Shown piece after piece: positions 18,704-29,260 of a stretch of 44,091 bases of DNA. Below the pieces are notes generated by a model. It was not told the DNA's origin. It saw nothing but the letters and a program-made list of their open reading frames with translations, and made no database searches. A program made the translations under genes and the position numbers. Position 1 is the first letter of the stretch, and each line of letters opens with the position of its first letter. Source of the stretch: an uncultured Pelagibacteraceae bacterium (GTDB lineage Bacteria > Pseudomonadota > Alphaproteobacteria > Pelagibacterales > Pelagibacteraceae); NCBI GenBank assembly GCA_902533585.1, contig CACAMG010000004.1:1-44091 (forward strand), given 5' to 3'.

Positions 18704-19777
18704 TTAAAATTTTAAACCTGATCCTTTTAGAAATAGCGCATCTTTGTCTAGAGACCATCTAGGATTTACTGGTATTTCTAAAGTATCAAAATTTTTTAAT
18801 TTATATTTTTCCAAACCGACCATTGCTATCATAGCCGCATTATCACCACACAAATTAATATCTGGAAAAACATTTTCAAATTTATTTTCTTTACTTAACT
18901 CTACTAAGTTTTTTCTTATTCCTTTATTTGCTGCAACACCTCCAGCTATAATAAATATATTTTTTTTAGATTTATTATTTTGCTTAAATAAATTAAAAGC
19001 AATTTTAGTTTTTTCTTTTAGTATTTCTTCGATTGTTTTTTGAAAAGATGCAGCTAAATCAAATTTATCTTGTTGTGATTTAATTTTTTTTGTTATTCTA
19101 AGGACAGCAGTTTTTAAACCTGCAAAAGATAAATTACATCCACCTCTATTTATAATTGGTTTAGGGAGTTTAAATTTTTCAGGATTACCTTTTTTTGCAA
19201 ATTCTTCTATTTTTGGACCTCCTGGAAATTCAATTCCAAGAAGCTTTGCAGTTTTGTCAAAAGCTTCACCTAAAGCATCATCAATAGTTGTGCCTAGTCT
19301 TTCGTATTTTCCTAAACCTTTAACATTTAAATATTGTGTATGACCTCCAGATATTAATAAAAGTAAATAAGGATACTCAATTTTTGAATTAAGTTTAGGA
19401 CTTAATGCATGTCCTTCAAGATGATTAACTCCTATAAATGGTTTTCCCAATGAAATGGCAAATGCCTTTCCAAAGTTAAGTCCAACTGACAAACAAACAA
19501 TTAAACCCGGACCAGCAGTAGCTGCAACTGCATCAATGTCATTTAATTTTATACCACTTTCTTTTAAAGCTTTATTTGTAATTAGGTCTATTTTTTCAAT
19601 GTGTGATCTTGCTGCTAACTCAGGAACAATCCCTCCGAATTCCTTATGTATATCAAATTGACTTGAAATAATATTTGATAGAATTTTTGGAATTCCACTT
19701 TCATTATCTTGAATAATGGATACAGCAGTTTCATCACAACTAGATTCAATCCCCATTATTACTGCTTTTTTTTTCAT
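18704..19777 (-). CDS. tsaD: tRNA N6-adenosine threonylcarbamoyltransferase TsaD
   Basis: GIESSCDETAVSI...VPELAARSHIEKI...HLEGH...LLISGGHTQ...GGVAANKGIRKNL. Confidence 0.98.
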   Translation of the reverse strand: MKKKAVIMGIESSCDETAVSIIQDNESGIPKILSNIISSQFDIHKEFGGIVPELAARSHIEKIDLITNKALKESGIKLNDIDAVAATAGPGLIVCLSVGLNFGKAFAISLGKPFIGVNHLEGHALSPKLNSKIEYPYLLLLISGGHTQYLNVKGLGKYERLGTTIDDALGEAFDKTAKLLGIEFPGGPKIEEFAKKGNPEKFKLPKPIINRGGCNLSFAGLKTAVLRITKKIKSQQDKFDLAASFQKTIEEILKEKTKIAFNLFKQNNKSKKNIFIIAGGVAANKGIRKNLVELSKENKFENVFPDINLCGDNAAMIAMVGLEKYKLKNFDTLEIPVNPRWSLDKDALFLKGSGLKF

Positions 19778-19834
19778 AAAAAATTTTTTTAATTACTACA
19801 ATTAAACTATAAGAATAAAATATAAATAAAATTT

Positions 19835-20746
19835 ATGAAAAGAGATAAGTTAATTATTGGCTCTAGAGGAAGCAAATTGGCATTAATTTATGCTTTTAAA
19901 GTTAGAGATAAATTAGTTGAAAAGTATAAAAATAATATAGAAATAAAATCAATAGTAACATCTGGAGATGAGAATCAGAAAGATAGACTTTCAGATGTGG
20001 GTGGAAAGGGATTATTTTCAAAAAAAATTGAAATAGAGCTTTTAGAAAATAAAATTGATTTAGCGGTCCATGCATTAAAAGATATGCCATCAATTGAAAC
20101 AGAAGGATTAATCACAGATTGTTTTTTAAAAAGAAATTTTCCAAATGAAATTTTAATTAGTAAAAATCAAATTGTATTTGAAAAATTAGAACCAAATTCA
20201 ATTGTTGGCACATCTTCTTTTAGAAGAGAATACCAACTTAAAAGAAAAAGAAATAATTTAATTTTTAAATTAATTAGAGGCAATGTTGATACTAGAATAA
20301 AAAAATTAAATGAAGGTTTGTATGATGCAATAATTTTATCCAAAGCAGGAATTGATTCACTAAATTTAATAAATTATGTAACAGAGGAGTTTTTAGTAGA
20401 AGATATTATTCCAAGCGCAGGTCAAGGCATAATAGCAGTTCAATGTAGAAAAAATGATTATGAAATGATAGATTTTTTAAAAAAAATAAATCATGAAGAA
20501 ACCAGAACCTGCGCTTTAGCAGAAAGAGAAGTTCTAAAAACATTAGAAGGTGATTGTGAAACTCCAGTTGGTGTTTTTTCATTTATTAAAGAGAAAAAAA
20601 TTAATCTTATAGCGGAACTCTTTTCAATTGATGGAAAAGAAAGATATTATTTTAAAGATTCAAAAGAGTTACATCTTGCAAAAGATCTTGGTAAACATGT
20701 TGGTGAAATTTTAAAAAAGAATTCAAAAGGTAAATATAAAAGGTAA
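19835..20746 (+). CDS. hemC: Hydroxymethylbilane synthase (porphobilinogen deaminase)
   Basis: IGSRGSKLALIYA...VHALKDMPS...GTSSFRREYQLK...RGNVDTRIKKL...GDCETPVGV. Confidence 0.98.
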   Translation: MKRDKLIIGSRGSKLALIYAFKVRDKLVEKYKNNIEIKSIVTSGDENQKDRLSDVGGKGLFSKKIEIELLENKIDLAVHALKDMPSIETEGLITDCFLKRNFPNEILISKNQIVFEKLEPNSIVGTSSFRREYQLKRKRNNLIFKLIRGNVDTRIKKLNEGLYDAIILSKAGIDSLNLINYVTEEFLVEDIIPSAGQGIIAVQCRKNDYEMIDFLKKINHEETRTCALAEREVLKTLEGDCETPVGVFSFIKEKKINLIAELFSIDGKERYYFKDSKELHLAKDLGKHVGEILKKNSKGKYKR

Positions 20747-20748
20747 AT

Positions 20749-21447
20749 ATGCATATTTTATTAACCAGACCTCTTGAAGATTGCAAAGATTTAATTTTAA
20801 AATTTAAATCTTTAGGACATAAAATATCACATCTTCCTGTTATTAAAATTGAAAGAAAAAAATATGAAGAAATAAATTTCTTGGAATTTTCAGGAATTAT
20901 TTTTACTAGCTCTAATGCTATAAAAAATTTAATATTAAAAAACATAAACAAAAGTATTGCTTGTTTTTGTGTTGGTTCTGCAACTGAAAAATTTGCAAGA
21001 TCAAATGGTTTTCAAAATGTTTATTCTGCCGATGGAAATGTAAGTAATTTAAAAGAAATTATTTTACAGAATTTCAATAATAAGGATGGGAAATTATTAT
21101 ATGTTAGCGGAGAAATAGTCTCTTCTAATTTGGACAAAGATTTAATTTCTGAAGGATATTCAATTAAAAGAATTATAAATTATTCAGTATTACCAATTGA
21201 GAATTTAGATTTAAAATTTGTTGAAGATCTTAAATCTTCTTTACCTGAAATAATTTTTATTTATTCTGAAAATAGTGCAAAAAATTTCCTAAATTTGTTA
21301 AAAAAATATCAATTAGTTGACTATTGGATGAATACTAACTTAATGTGTATAGGAGAAAAAACATCATCTGTACTTAATGAAATTAAATGGAAAAAAATTT
21401 TTCTTTTTAGTCCAGGCGAAGAAGAGTATTTATTATATAAGGTTTGA
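20749..21447 (+). CDS. hemD: Uroporphyrinogen-III synthase-like protein
   Basis: ILLTRPLEDCKDL...GIIFTSSNAIKNL...YVSGEIVSSNLDKDL; directly after hemC. Confidence 0.88.
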   Translation: MHILLTRPLEDCKDLILKFKSLGHKISHLPVIKIERKKYEEINFLEFSGIIFTSSNAIKNLILKNINKSIACFCVGSATEKFARSNGFQNVYSADGNVSNLKEIILQNFNNKDGKLLYVSGEIVSSNLDKDLISEGYSIKRIINYSVLPIENLDLKFVEDLKSSLPEIIFIYSENSAKNFLNLLKKYQLVDYWMNTNLMCIGEKTSSVLNEIKWKKIFLFSPGEEEYLLYKV

Positions 21448-21449
21448 TT

Positions 21450-22535
21450 ATGGAAATTTTAAATAATTTTATAGATTTATTTATATCGGTTTGGAAAGAT
21501 GGTGTTGCGGGTGTAAATTTTACTCAAGTAATTATAGCTATTTTAATTTTATTTTTCTTTTTATTTCTTAGAGGCTTTATAGCAAAGTTCATTTTAAAAA
21601 GATTAGAAAATTATGTTTCAAAAACATCTAATAAATTTGATGATGCTCTTGTAAAGGCTGCTGAAGGACCTGCAAAATTTTTACCAATTGTTTTAGGTAT
21701 TTTTATTGCTTCATCATATATGGATTTTGAGGGAAAAACTTTAATTTTTATTGATAATCTAAATAGATCTTTGATTACAATTTTAATTTTCTGGTTAATT
21801 CATCAAGTTGTAGAACCAGCAACATACCTAATTAAAAAAGCTGAAGAACTTCTTTCAAGGGATTTATTAAACTGGATTATTAAAGCTAATAAAATATTAA
21901 TTATATTTTTTGGAGTTGCGGCAACTTTAGATGTATGGGGAATTAAAATTGCACCAATTATTGCTGGGCTAGGATTGTTTGGAGTGGCTGTTGCGTTAGG
22001 AGCACAAGATTTATTTAAAAATTTAATATCAGGTATTTTAGTTTTAGTAGAGAAAAGATTTAAAATAGGAGATTGGATTTATGTTGAAAATATAATTGAA
22101 GGTATAGTTGAACGCATAGGTTTTAGATCTACTGTAATAAGAAAGTTTGATAAATCTATAGCTACAATTCCCAACTCTTCTTTTGCAGAAAATGCAGTCA
22201 TAAATATAACCGAAACAACCAATTGGATTATTAGTTGGACAATAAATTTACAGTACGACACTACGGTCGAACAACTTAAAACAATAAGAAATGAAATAGA
22301 GGATTACATTAAAAAAAATGAAGATTACAAAACAGATCTTGGCTATGCAGTTAGAGTAGATAAATTTGCAGACAGTTCTATTGATATGTACATTCGTTGT
22401 TTTACAAAAACAGATGATTGGGATGAATGGTTAGCTGTAAAAGAACGACTTGCAATTCAAATAAAACAAATTGTAGAAAAAAACAAAGCTTCTTTTGCCT
22501 TTCCAAGTCAGTCTATTTATGTTGAGAAGAAATGA
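21450..22535 (+). CDS. Mechanosensitive ion channel family protein (MscS-like)
   Basis: IIAGLGLFGVAVALGAQDLFKNLISGILVLVEKRFKIGDWIYVENIIEGIVERIGFRSTVIRKFD; ATG at 21450 preferred. Confidence 0.94.
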   Translation: MEILNNFIDLFISVWKDGVAGVNFTQVIIAILILFFFLFLRGFIAKFILKRLENYVSKTSNKFDDALVKAAEGPAKFLPIVLGIFIASSYMDFEGKTLIFIDNLNRSLITILIFWLIHQVVEPATYLIKKAEELLSRDLLNWIIKANKILIIFFGVAATLDVWGIKIAPIIAGLGLFGVAVALGAQDLFKNLISGILVLVEKRFKIGDWIYVENIIEGIVERIGFRSTVIRKFDKSIATIPNSSFAENAVINITETTNWIISWTINLQYDTTVEQLKTIRNEIEDYIKKNEDYKTDLGYAVRVDKFADSSIDMYIRCFTKTDDWDEWLAVKERLAIQIKQIVEKNKASFAFPSQSIYVEKK

Positions 22536-22822
22536 TTGCAATATTTTATTTAGTTCTACAAATACTTAAAATTTATACCTACATAGTTATTGCCAATGTT
22601 GTTATAAGTTGGTTAGTAGCTTTTAATATTTTAAATACACAAAATAGATTTGTTTATTCTGTCTTGGAGTTTACATACAAACTAACAGATCCCTTTTTAA
22701 ATAGGATCAGACGTTATTTGCCTAATTTAGGTGCTTTTGACATTTCACCTATAATCCTTCTTTTGTTGATATGGTTCATTGAACTGTGTATGAAGCTTTA
22801 CGTGGCACCAATGATATTTTAA
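22532..22822 (+). CDS. YggT family protein
   Basis: YKLTDPFLNRIRRYLPNLGAFDISPIILLLLIWFI. Confidence 0.92.
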   Translation: MIAIFYLVLQILKIYTYIVIANVVISWLVAFNILNTQNRFVYSVLEFTYKLTDPFLNRIRRYLPNLGAFDISPIILLLLIWFIELCMKLYVAPMIF

Positions 22823-22825
22823 TTA

Positions 22826-23668
22826 ATGATACTAATAGATGGAAAAAAAGTAGCAGCTGAACTCAGAGAAGAGCTCAAACAAGAAGTTTCTAAACTAAAA
22901 TCTAAAATAAATAAAGTACCTGGCTTAACCGTAATTTTAATTGGAGAATTGGCTCCAAGCAAAATTTATGTCAAAATGAAAGAAAAAGCTGCTAACGAAG
23001 TGGGTCTAAAATCTGAGGTAATAAGATATCCAGAAAATGTTGAAGAAAAAACAATTTTAGAAAAAATAAATAAATTGAACGTTGACAAGTCAGTTTCTGG
23101 GATTCTGGTTCAGCTACCTTTGCCAAAACATATTGACAAACAAAAAGTGATTGAGACCATATCCCCAAAAAAAGATGTTGATGGTTTTCATCCTATAAAT
23201 GTTGGAAATTTATCCTCAGGTTATGATAGTTGTATACCTTGCACTCCACTTGGCTGTTATCTTTTACTAAAAAATTTTGAAAAAAATTTAACTGGAAAAA
23301 AAGCTGTAGTTATTGGTAGATCAAATTTAAATGGAAAACCCATGACACAGTTACTTCTTAAAGAAAATTGTACAGTAACCATCACTCATTCAAAAACTAA
23401 GGATTTAAAAGGAGAATGTTTAAAAGCTGATATTATTATTGCTGCCGTAGGTATTCCAAAATTAGTTAAAGGAGATTGGGTTAAAAAAGATGCGATTGTA
23501 ATTGATGTTGGTATTAATAAAACAGACGATGGTATCGTTGGTGATGTTGAATTTGATGAAGTTTCAAAAATTGCAAAAGCAATAACACCCGTTCCAGGCG
23601 GTGTAGGACCAATGACTATTGCATGTCTATTAAAAAATACTATTGAGTGTTTTAAAAAAAATATTTAA
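22826..23668 (+). CDS. folD: Methylenetetrahydrofolate dehydrogenase/cyclohydrolase
   Basis: SGILVQLPLPKHID, KDVDGFHPINVG, VIGRSNLNGKPMTQLLL, PVPGGVGPMTIACLL. Confidence 0.98.
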   Translation: MILIDGKKVAAELREELKQEVSKLKSKINKVPGLTVILIGELAPSKIYVKMKEKAANEVGLKSEVIRYPENVEEKTILEKINKLNVDKSVSGILVQLPLPKHIDKQKVIETISPKKDVDGFHPINVGNLSSGYDSCIPCTPLGCYLLLKNFEKNLTGKKAVVIGRSNLNGKPMTQLLLKENCTVTITHSKTKDLKGECLKADIIIAAVGIPKLVKGDWVKKDAIVIDVGINKTDDGIVGDVEFDEVSKIAKAITPVPGGVGPMTIACLLKNTIECFKKNI

Positions 23669-23674
23669 GCCAGT

Positions 23675-25351
23675 TTACAAATTTAATAAAAAATCTTCAA
23701 TTTCATTTAAAAAATTGCTATTTTCATAAAGAAATTTATCTGCGGAATTTTGGAGATTTTTTTTATTATCAAGAATATTTTTTTCATTATAATTAGCTAA
23801 CTCTATAGCTTTAGAAACATATTCATCTATAGAATTAACTATAGGAGGATTATCTATTTTCATTTGTTTATATGCACCATAAACAATTCTACTTTTCATA
23901 TATTCAGATGGCAATGAAACTGTAGGTGTTCCATAAAACATAGATTCATGAAAACTATTACCTGAACCAAAATATAGTGGGTCTAAAAGTACCGAAGCTT
24001 TACCACAAAAATTTATCCAATTTTCGTTAGTCATTTGGTCTACAAAAATAATTTTATCCATATTTGAAACAACATTTTTTTTTAATCTGGCACTAAGTTT
24101 TTTATAAAGAGTATAATTTTTATCTTTGACAAAATATATTTTAGCAGCAGGGTCTTTTTCTAAAATTTTTTTAATTATTTGATCAAAATCAGGATGAATT
24201 TTAACTAATGTTTGAGAGCATGAATAAATATTTTTTTGACAAATTTCTTCATCAGATAAAATATTATAAATTTTTGGTTTATAATAATACATAGGTAAAT
24301 TGTTAAATAAAACTAACTTTTCAGAGTATTTTTCTTGAGCGTCATTAGTTTCAATTAGTTTTGAAGATAAAAAATAATCTATTTTAGAATTTCCTGTTGT
24401 TTCTGGATGACCCCAAGATGTTATCTGAAATTTTGCTAGTCTTAAAAAAGTTAAAAAATATAGTTGATTTGACATTCCTATATCTGGATAAAAAATGATA
24501 TCCAAACCAGAATTTTTAATAATTTTAATTTTTTCATTAAATTTTTTTGGTAAAATAATATTTTTAAAATCTGATTTAATTTCTTCTTCCAGATAATTTG
24601 AAAAATCTTGACTTTTTTTAGTAGTTTCTAAATGAAATACATTAACTTCAAATTTTTCTCTATTTAATTTCAAAATTAAACCTTTAAAAAGTTTTGAAAT
24701 TGTATGATTGCTAAAAAATTCTGAAATAAATCCAATTTTAACTCTTCTATTTTTATTTTTGTTAATAAAATCGTTTTGATTAAGAACTGGGTAAATTTTT
24801 TTAAAAAAAGTATTAAATTTTTTATTTAAATTTAAATTATCAAACTGATCATAAGAATAGTAAAATGTTGGGCAATCTATTACTTCTTTATCAATATCAA
24901 GATTTGCTACTTCTTCAGATTCATTAAATTTATCAATAAAATTTTCTATTCTATTTCTACGACTTACTATTTCTTTATTATCAATGTTTATTTGAGGAAA
25001 AATTAAATACCTAATAAAATTATATCTTTTATTAAGGTTAACTTCTTTTATTCCTAAATTAATAAATTCTTCAAGTTCATCCATTTTATCTTGTTCCTTA
25101 AGAACTTTGAATAAAAAATTGAAAATTCTTATGTCTTTTTTTCCTAATTTAATAATTTTTTTTAGAGTATTTTCTGCCTCAGAATACATTTTGAGTTCGT
25201 GATAAACTAAAGATAAATTTTCTAGTATAGAAAAATTTTTAGAATTATTATTTAATACTTTTTCAAAAATTTCTTTTGCTTTTGAAAAATTTTTGTTTTT
25301 ATAATTTTCTACACCTTTTTTAAATAATTCTTGATCTGAAATTTCATTCAT
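23675..25351 (-). CDS. TPR + GT41-like (SPINDLY/O-GlcNAc transferase-type) glycosyltransferase
   Basis: N-terminal TPR-like helices; RVKIGFISEFFSNHTISKLFKG, QITSWGHPETTGNSKIDYFLSS, PLYFGSGNSFHESMFYGTPTVSLPSEYMKSR. Confidence 0.82.
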   Translation of the reverse strand: MNEISDQELFKKGVENYKNKNFSKAKEIFEKVLNNNSKNFSILENLSLVYHELKMYSEAENTLKKIIKLGKKDIRIFNFLFKVLKEQDKMDELEEFINLGIKEVNLNKRYNFIRYLIFPQINIDNKEIVSRRNRIENFIDKFNESEEVANLDIDKEVIDCPTFYYSYDQFDNLNLNKKFNTFFKKIYPVLNQNDFINKNKNRRVKIGFISEFFSNHTISKLFKGLILKLNREKFEVNVFHLETTKKSQDFSNYLEEEIKSDFKNIILPKKFNEKIKIIKNSGLDIIFYPDIGMSNQLYFLTFLRLAKFQITSWGHPETTGNSKIDYFLSSKLIETNDAQEKYSEKLVLFNNLPMYYYKPKIYNILSDEEICQKNIYSCSQTLVKIHPDFDQIIKKILEKDPAAKIYFVKDKNYTLYKKLSARLKKNVVSNMDKIIFVDQMTNENWINFCGKASVLLDPLYFGSGNSFHESMFYGTPTVSLPSEYMKSRIVYGAYKQMKIDNPPIVNSIDEYVSKAIELANYNEKNILDNKKNLQNSADKFLYENSNFLNEIEDFLLNL

Positions 25352-25353
25352 AC

Positions 25354-26538
25354 TTAACGAATTTTTCTTTTATGGAAATTGATAAATTTTTCAATGTTCA
25401 ATTTTTTAAAAGTTTTATTCTCTTCAAAAGAAACGGCTCTCAATGAGTAAGCTTTACTTTTTGTTTTTCTTGAAACTATTGTTATATTACCTTTATAAAC
25501 CTTTAATTTTACTATTCCATTTACTTGATGTTTTTTCTTATCAATAATTTTTTGAAGTTTAAGTCTTTCTTTTGAGAACCAATAACCATTATAAATAAGT
25601 TCAGCATATTTAGGCATAATTTCATCTTTTTCATGCATTATTTTTTTATCCAAAGTTACAGACTCGATAGCGCGATGTGCAGTCATCAGCAATGTTCCCC
25701 CAGGAGTTTCATAAACGCCTCTAGATTTTATTCCAATAAATCTATTTTCAACAAGATCAACTCTTCCAATTCCATTTTTACCTGCAATTAAGTTTAATTT
25801 TTGTAATAAATTACTTGGGGATAATTTTTTTCCGTTAACTGTTATTGGGTCTCCATTTTTATATCCAATAAATATATACGAGGCCTTATTGGGTGCTTTT
25901 TCAGGGGAATTTGTTCTTTGATAGATATATTCAGGAGCTGGGTTTTTTGGATTTTCTAGGATCTTTCCCTCAGTTGAAGTATGAAATAGATTATCATCAA
26001 TGGAAAAGGGCGGAGCACCTTTTCTGTCTCTTGGGATAGATATTTTATTTTTTTTTGCATATTTAATTAAATCATTTCTTGAATTTAATTTCCAAGTTCT
26101 CCATGGTGCTATTATCTTGATTTTATTGTCAAAAAAATGATAGCCAAGTTCAAATCTAACTTGATCGTTACCCTTTCCAGTAGATCCATGAGAAACAGCA
26201 TAAGCTTTAAATTTTTTTGCTACTTTAATTTGTGCTTTAGCGATTAATGGTCTAGCGATCGAAGTCCCTAATAAATAAACTCCTTCGTAGATAGCATGTC
26301 CTCTAATCATTGGGAAAACATAATCTTTAACAAAAGTGTCTTTTAAATTTTCTATTATTATTTTTTTTACTCCAAGTTTTTTAGCATTTTTTATTATTTT
26401 TTTTTTATTAATTTTTTGACCAATATCAGCAGTGAAAGCAATAACTTCTGCTTTATAGTTTTCTTGTAGCCATTTTAAAATTATTGAAGTATCTAACCCA
26501 CCAGAATAGGCGAGTACAATTTTCTTTTTAGCCTTCAT
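25354..26538 (-). CDS. argG: Argininosuccinate synthase
   Basis: KIVLAYSGGLDTSIILKWL, SHGSTGKGNDQVRFE, GRVDLVENRFIGIKSRGVYETPGGTLL. Confidence 0.98.
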   Translation of the reverse strand: MKAKKKIVLAYSGGLDTSIILKWLQENYKAEVIAFTADIGQKINKKKIIKNAKKLGVKKIIIENLKDTFVKDYVFPMIRGHAIYEGVYLLGTSIARPLIAKAQIKVAKKFKAYAVSHGSTGKGNDQVRFELGYHFFDNKIKIIAPWRTWKLNSRNDLIKYAKKNKISIPRDRKGAPPFSIDDNLFHTSTEGKILENPKNPAPEYIYQRTNSPEKAPNKASYIFIGYKNGDPITVNGKKLSPSNLLQKLNLIAGKNGIGRVDLVENRFIGIKSRGVYETPGGTLLMTAHRAIESVTLDKKIMHEKDEIMPKYAELIYNGYWFSKERLKLQKIIDKKKHQVNGIVKLKVYKGNITIVSRKTKSKAYSLRAVSFEENKTFKKLNIEKFINFHKRKIR

Positions 26539-26545
26539 TTATTTT

Positions 26546-27058
26546 TTATGTACAACTTTTTTTTGCTGCGTTATAAGCTTTGGTAAAACCCATCAAAGAG
26601 TAATGGTCTATAGTTTGAGAACCTGACTGATTGTATCCTGTAATCATAATTCTAGATGCTTTTTTCATTGTCTTGATTATTTTTTTTTCGATTTTACCAT
26701 CAGTTATCCACGCAAAACCTTCTTGAGCCAAATCAAATTTGTATTTTGATTTGCCTGATTTTGCTATTATTGAATTTTGGCTATTATATTCATACCCTGA
26801 AGTTGTACTTATTTCGTCAACAATTTTATCTAATGGTCTAAAGCTGACAAATAAACGTGCTTCTCTGTCTTTTTTTTTTGGAGATTGTAGAACTGGTTTT
26901 GACTGTGCAAAACAAACTTTATTGTTATCGCCTGATAAAACTAAAGTTTCCCAATCTTTAAATTTTCCAATATTTTTCAGTTCTTCAGATTGAGCTAAAG
27001 AAATATTAATAAAAAATAAGATTGATAAATTTAATATTATATTTTTAATTAAGGACAT
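26546..27058 (-). CDS. Invasion-associated locus B (IalB)-like secreted protein
   Basis: Signal peptide; FKDWETLVLSGDNNKVCFAQSKP...GFTKAYNAAKKSC. Confidence 0.75.
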   Translation of the reverse strand: MSLIKNIILNLSILFFINISLAQSEELKNIGKFKDWETLVLSGDNNKVCFAQSKPVLQSPKKKDREARLFVSFRPLDKIVDEISTTSGYEYNSQNSIIAKSGKSKYKFDLAQEGFAWITDGKIEKKIIKTMKKASRIMITGYNQSGSQTIDHYSLMGFTKAYNAAKKSCT

Positions 27059-28086
27059 GGGTTTGGATAAGTTTTTTGTATTTCATTAATTTCTTTAATA
27101 ACTTCTTCGCTTAAATTTACATTTACACTTTCTATATCAGTTTTCAACTGCTCCATTGTCGTTGCACCAATAATTACGCTTGTCATAAAGTCTTGTAGTT
27201 CACAAAATTTTAAAGACATCTGACTCATATTAAGATTGTATTTTTTGCTTATTTTATAATATTCCTCAACAGCTTTTTCCATGTTAGGTGTATTATATCT
27301 ATATTTCCAAAAATCCCCATGTTTTTGCATTCTTGATCCTTTTGGTAGATATCCATTTCTATATTTTCCACTTAAGTATCCACTTGCCAGTGGAGAATAA
27401 GCTAGACAACCAATCTTCTCTCTTATCGATATTTCAGATAAACCAATTTCGTAAGATCTGTTTAGTAAATTATATGGATTTTGAACAGACATCATTCTTG
27501 GTAAATTTTTATCTTTATGAAGTTCAAGGTAATTCATAACACCCCATGGTGTTTCGTTAGATAATCCAATGTATCTAATTTTTCCTTGTTCAATATATTT
27601 TTTTAGATTTTCCAATACATCTTCAAATTTATTCCAATTATTTTCTTTATGTTTATAACCAAGTTTTCCAAAATTGTTTACATTTCTTTCTGGCCAATGA
27701 AGTTGATATAAATCTATATAATCTGTTTTTAATCTTTTTAGACTTTTATTAAGTGCGTCATCAAAATTTTTTCCAACGAAGCTATTTTCGCCATCTCTTA
27801 AATAATTTCTTGTTGGTCCAGCAACTTTAGTTGCTAAAACAACTTTCTCTCTCTTTTTTGTTTTTTCAAACCAGTTTCCAATAATAATTTCTGTATGACC
27901 GTATGTTTCTTTTTTTGGAGGAACAGCATAAAGTTCAGCTGTGTCCCAAAAGTTAACGCCCTTATCTAAAGCATAGTCCATTTGTTCAAAAGCCTGAGCT
28001 TCAGAATTTTGTTCTCCCCAAGTCATGGTACCTAGGCAAATTGTGCTTACGTCTAAATCAGTATTACCTAATTTTTTATAGTTCAT
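27049..28086 (-). CDS. Aldo/keto reductase (Tas-like)
   Basis: LGNTDLDVSTICLGTMTWGEQNSEAQAFEQMDYALDKGVNFWDTAELYAVPP...YIDLYQLHWPERN. Confidence 0.95.
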   Translation of the reverse strand: MNYKKLGNTDLDVSTICLGTMTWGEQNSEAQAFEQMDYALDKGVNFWDTAELYAVPPKKETYGHTEIIIGNWFEKTKKREKVVLATKVAGPTRNYLRDGENSFVGKNFDDALNKSLKRLKTDYIDLYQLHWPERNVNNFGKLGYKHKENNWNKFEDVLENLKKYIEQGKIRYIGLSNETPWGVMNYLELHKDKNLPRMMSVQNPYNLLNRSYEIGLSEISIREKIGCLAYSPLASGYLSGKYRNGYLPKGSRMQKHGDFWKYRYNTPNMEKAVEEYYKISKKYNLNMSQMSLKFCELQDFMTSVIIGATTMEQLKTDIESVNVNLSEEVIKEINEIQKTYPNPCP

Positions 28087-28156
28087 ATTTATTAAGTGTT
28101 TGTTACCTATATTTTGATAGCTTGAAAATATATTAAAATATTACTATATATAAACT

Positions 28157-28915
28157 ATGGATTTCAATAGAGACAATATACTTAATAGATCAAGGACAGC
28201 TCAAAAGACTGTTGTAATGGATGAAGGCTTAAGAGCCTACATGTTAAAAGTTTATAATTATATGGCAACAGGAGTTTTGCTTACAGGTATAATAGCCTTA
28301 ATTTCTTTCAAATTATCAGCGGTAACTGATTCCTCAGGAGCGATCGTGGGTTTGACAAGTTTCGGTAACACAATTTTTTTCTCAGGGTGGAAATGGCTTG
28401 TGATGTTGGCTCCTCTTGGAATAGTTTTTTACATGAGTTTTGGCATAAATAAAATGAGTGCATCAAAAGCACAAACTGTATTTTGGATTTTTGCAGCTCT
28501 AATGGGTTTATCTCTTTCTTGGATTTTAATGGTCTATACTTCTACAAGTATTGCGAGGGTTTTTTTCATAACATCAGCTACATTTGGGGCTATGAGTATT
28601 TATGGTTATACAACCAAGAGAGATTTGACCAAACTTGGCTCTTTCCTTTTTATGGGTTTAATAGGAATTATTATTGCATCAGTAGTAAATATTTTTCTTA
28701 AATCTTCTATGATGTATTTTGTAATATCGATTTTAGGTGTTTTAATATTTGTTGGTTTAACAGCTTACGATACTCAAAAAATTAAAAATATGTATGCTGC
28801 ATCTGACAGTGGAGAAGTTATTGGAAAAAAAGCTGTTATGGGAGCATTAACGTTATATTTAGACTTTATAAATTTATTTATAATGTTGTTAAGATTGTTC
28901 GGCCAAAGAAGATAA
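28157..28915 (+). CDS. Bax inhibitor-1/YccA family membrane protein
   Basis: Seven-TM profile; LTAYDTQKIKNMY...ALTLYLDFINLFIMLLRLFGQRR. Confidence 0.95.
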   Translation: MDFNRDNILNRSRTAQKTVVMDEGLRAYMLKVYNYMATGVLLTGIIALISFKLSAVTDSSGAIVGLTSFGNTIFFSGWKWLVMLAPLGIVFYMSFGINKMSASKAQTVFWIFAALMGLSLSWILMVYTSTSIARVFFITSATFGAMSIYGYTTKRDLTKLGSFLFMGLIGIIIASVVNIFLKSSMMYFVISILGVLIFVGLTAYDTQKIKNMYAASDSGEVIGKKAVMGALTLYLDFINLFIMLLRLFGQRR

Positions 28916-29260
28916 TTATTTTTGCAGTTTTTTCCAATTAGTATTTTTTAATAGTGATATTAGATCATTAGAATTTTTATATATTTTACCATTAGAATCT
29001 GTAATTAAATATTTTAAATTTTTATTCTTTGGGTGAAAATTTTTACATATTTTATACATAGCGTTTTCGGCAGAATTTTTAAAAACACTAAAACCAACTT
29101 GTTTACTTGATATATTGAGACCATAATCTTTCCAAGATCCTTGGGAAACCATCTTAGCATAAAGATCTAATATTATTTTTAATTCTTTTTTTTCAAAAAA
29201 GTTAGTATCTTCATATTTATTAAAATTATTATTTACAATTAATTTTAAATTTCTATTCAT
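28916..29260 (-). CDS. DUF2794 domain-containing protein
   Basis: FFEKKELKIILDLYAKMVSQGSWKDYGLNISSKQVGFSVFKNSAENAMYKICK resembles alphaproteobacterial DUF2794. Confidence 0.8.
   Translation of the reverse strand: MNRNLKLIVNNNFNKYEDTNFFEKKELKIILDLYAKMVSQGSWKDYGLNISSKQVGFSVFKNSAENAMYKICKNFHPKNKNLKYLITDSNGKIYKNSNDLISLLKNTNWKKLQK

Noticed and set aside
28483-28701. Same-strand overlapping ORF in the Bax inhibitor gene (also 36428-36658 and 41889-42077)
   Set aside because: Out-of-frame ORFs fully inside well-supported conserved genes; no start or SD evidence.
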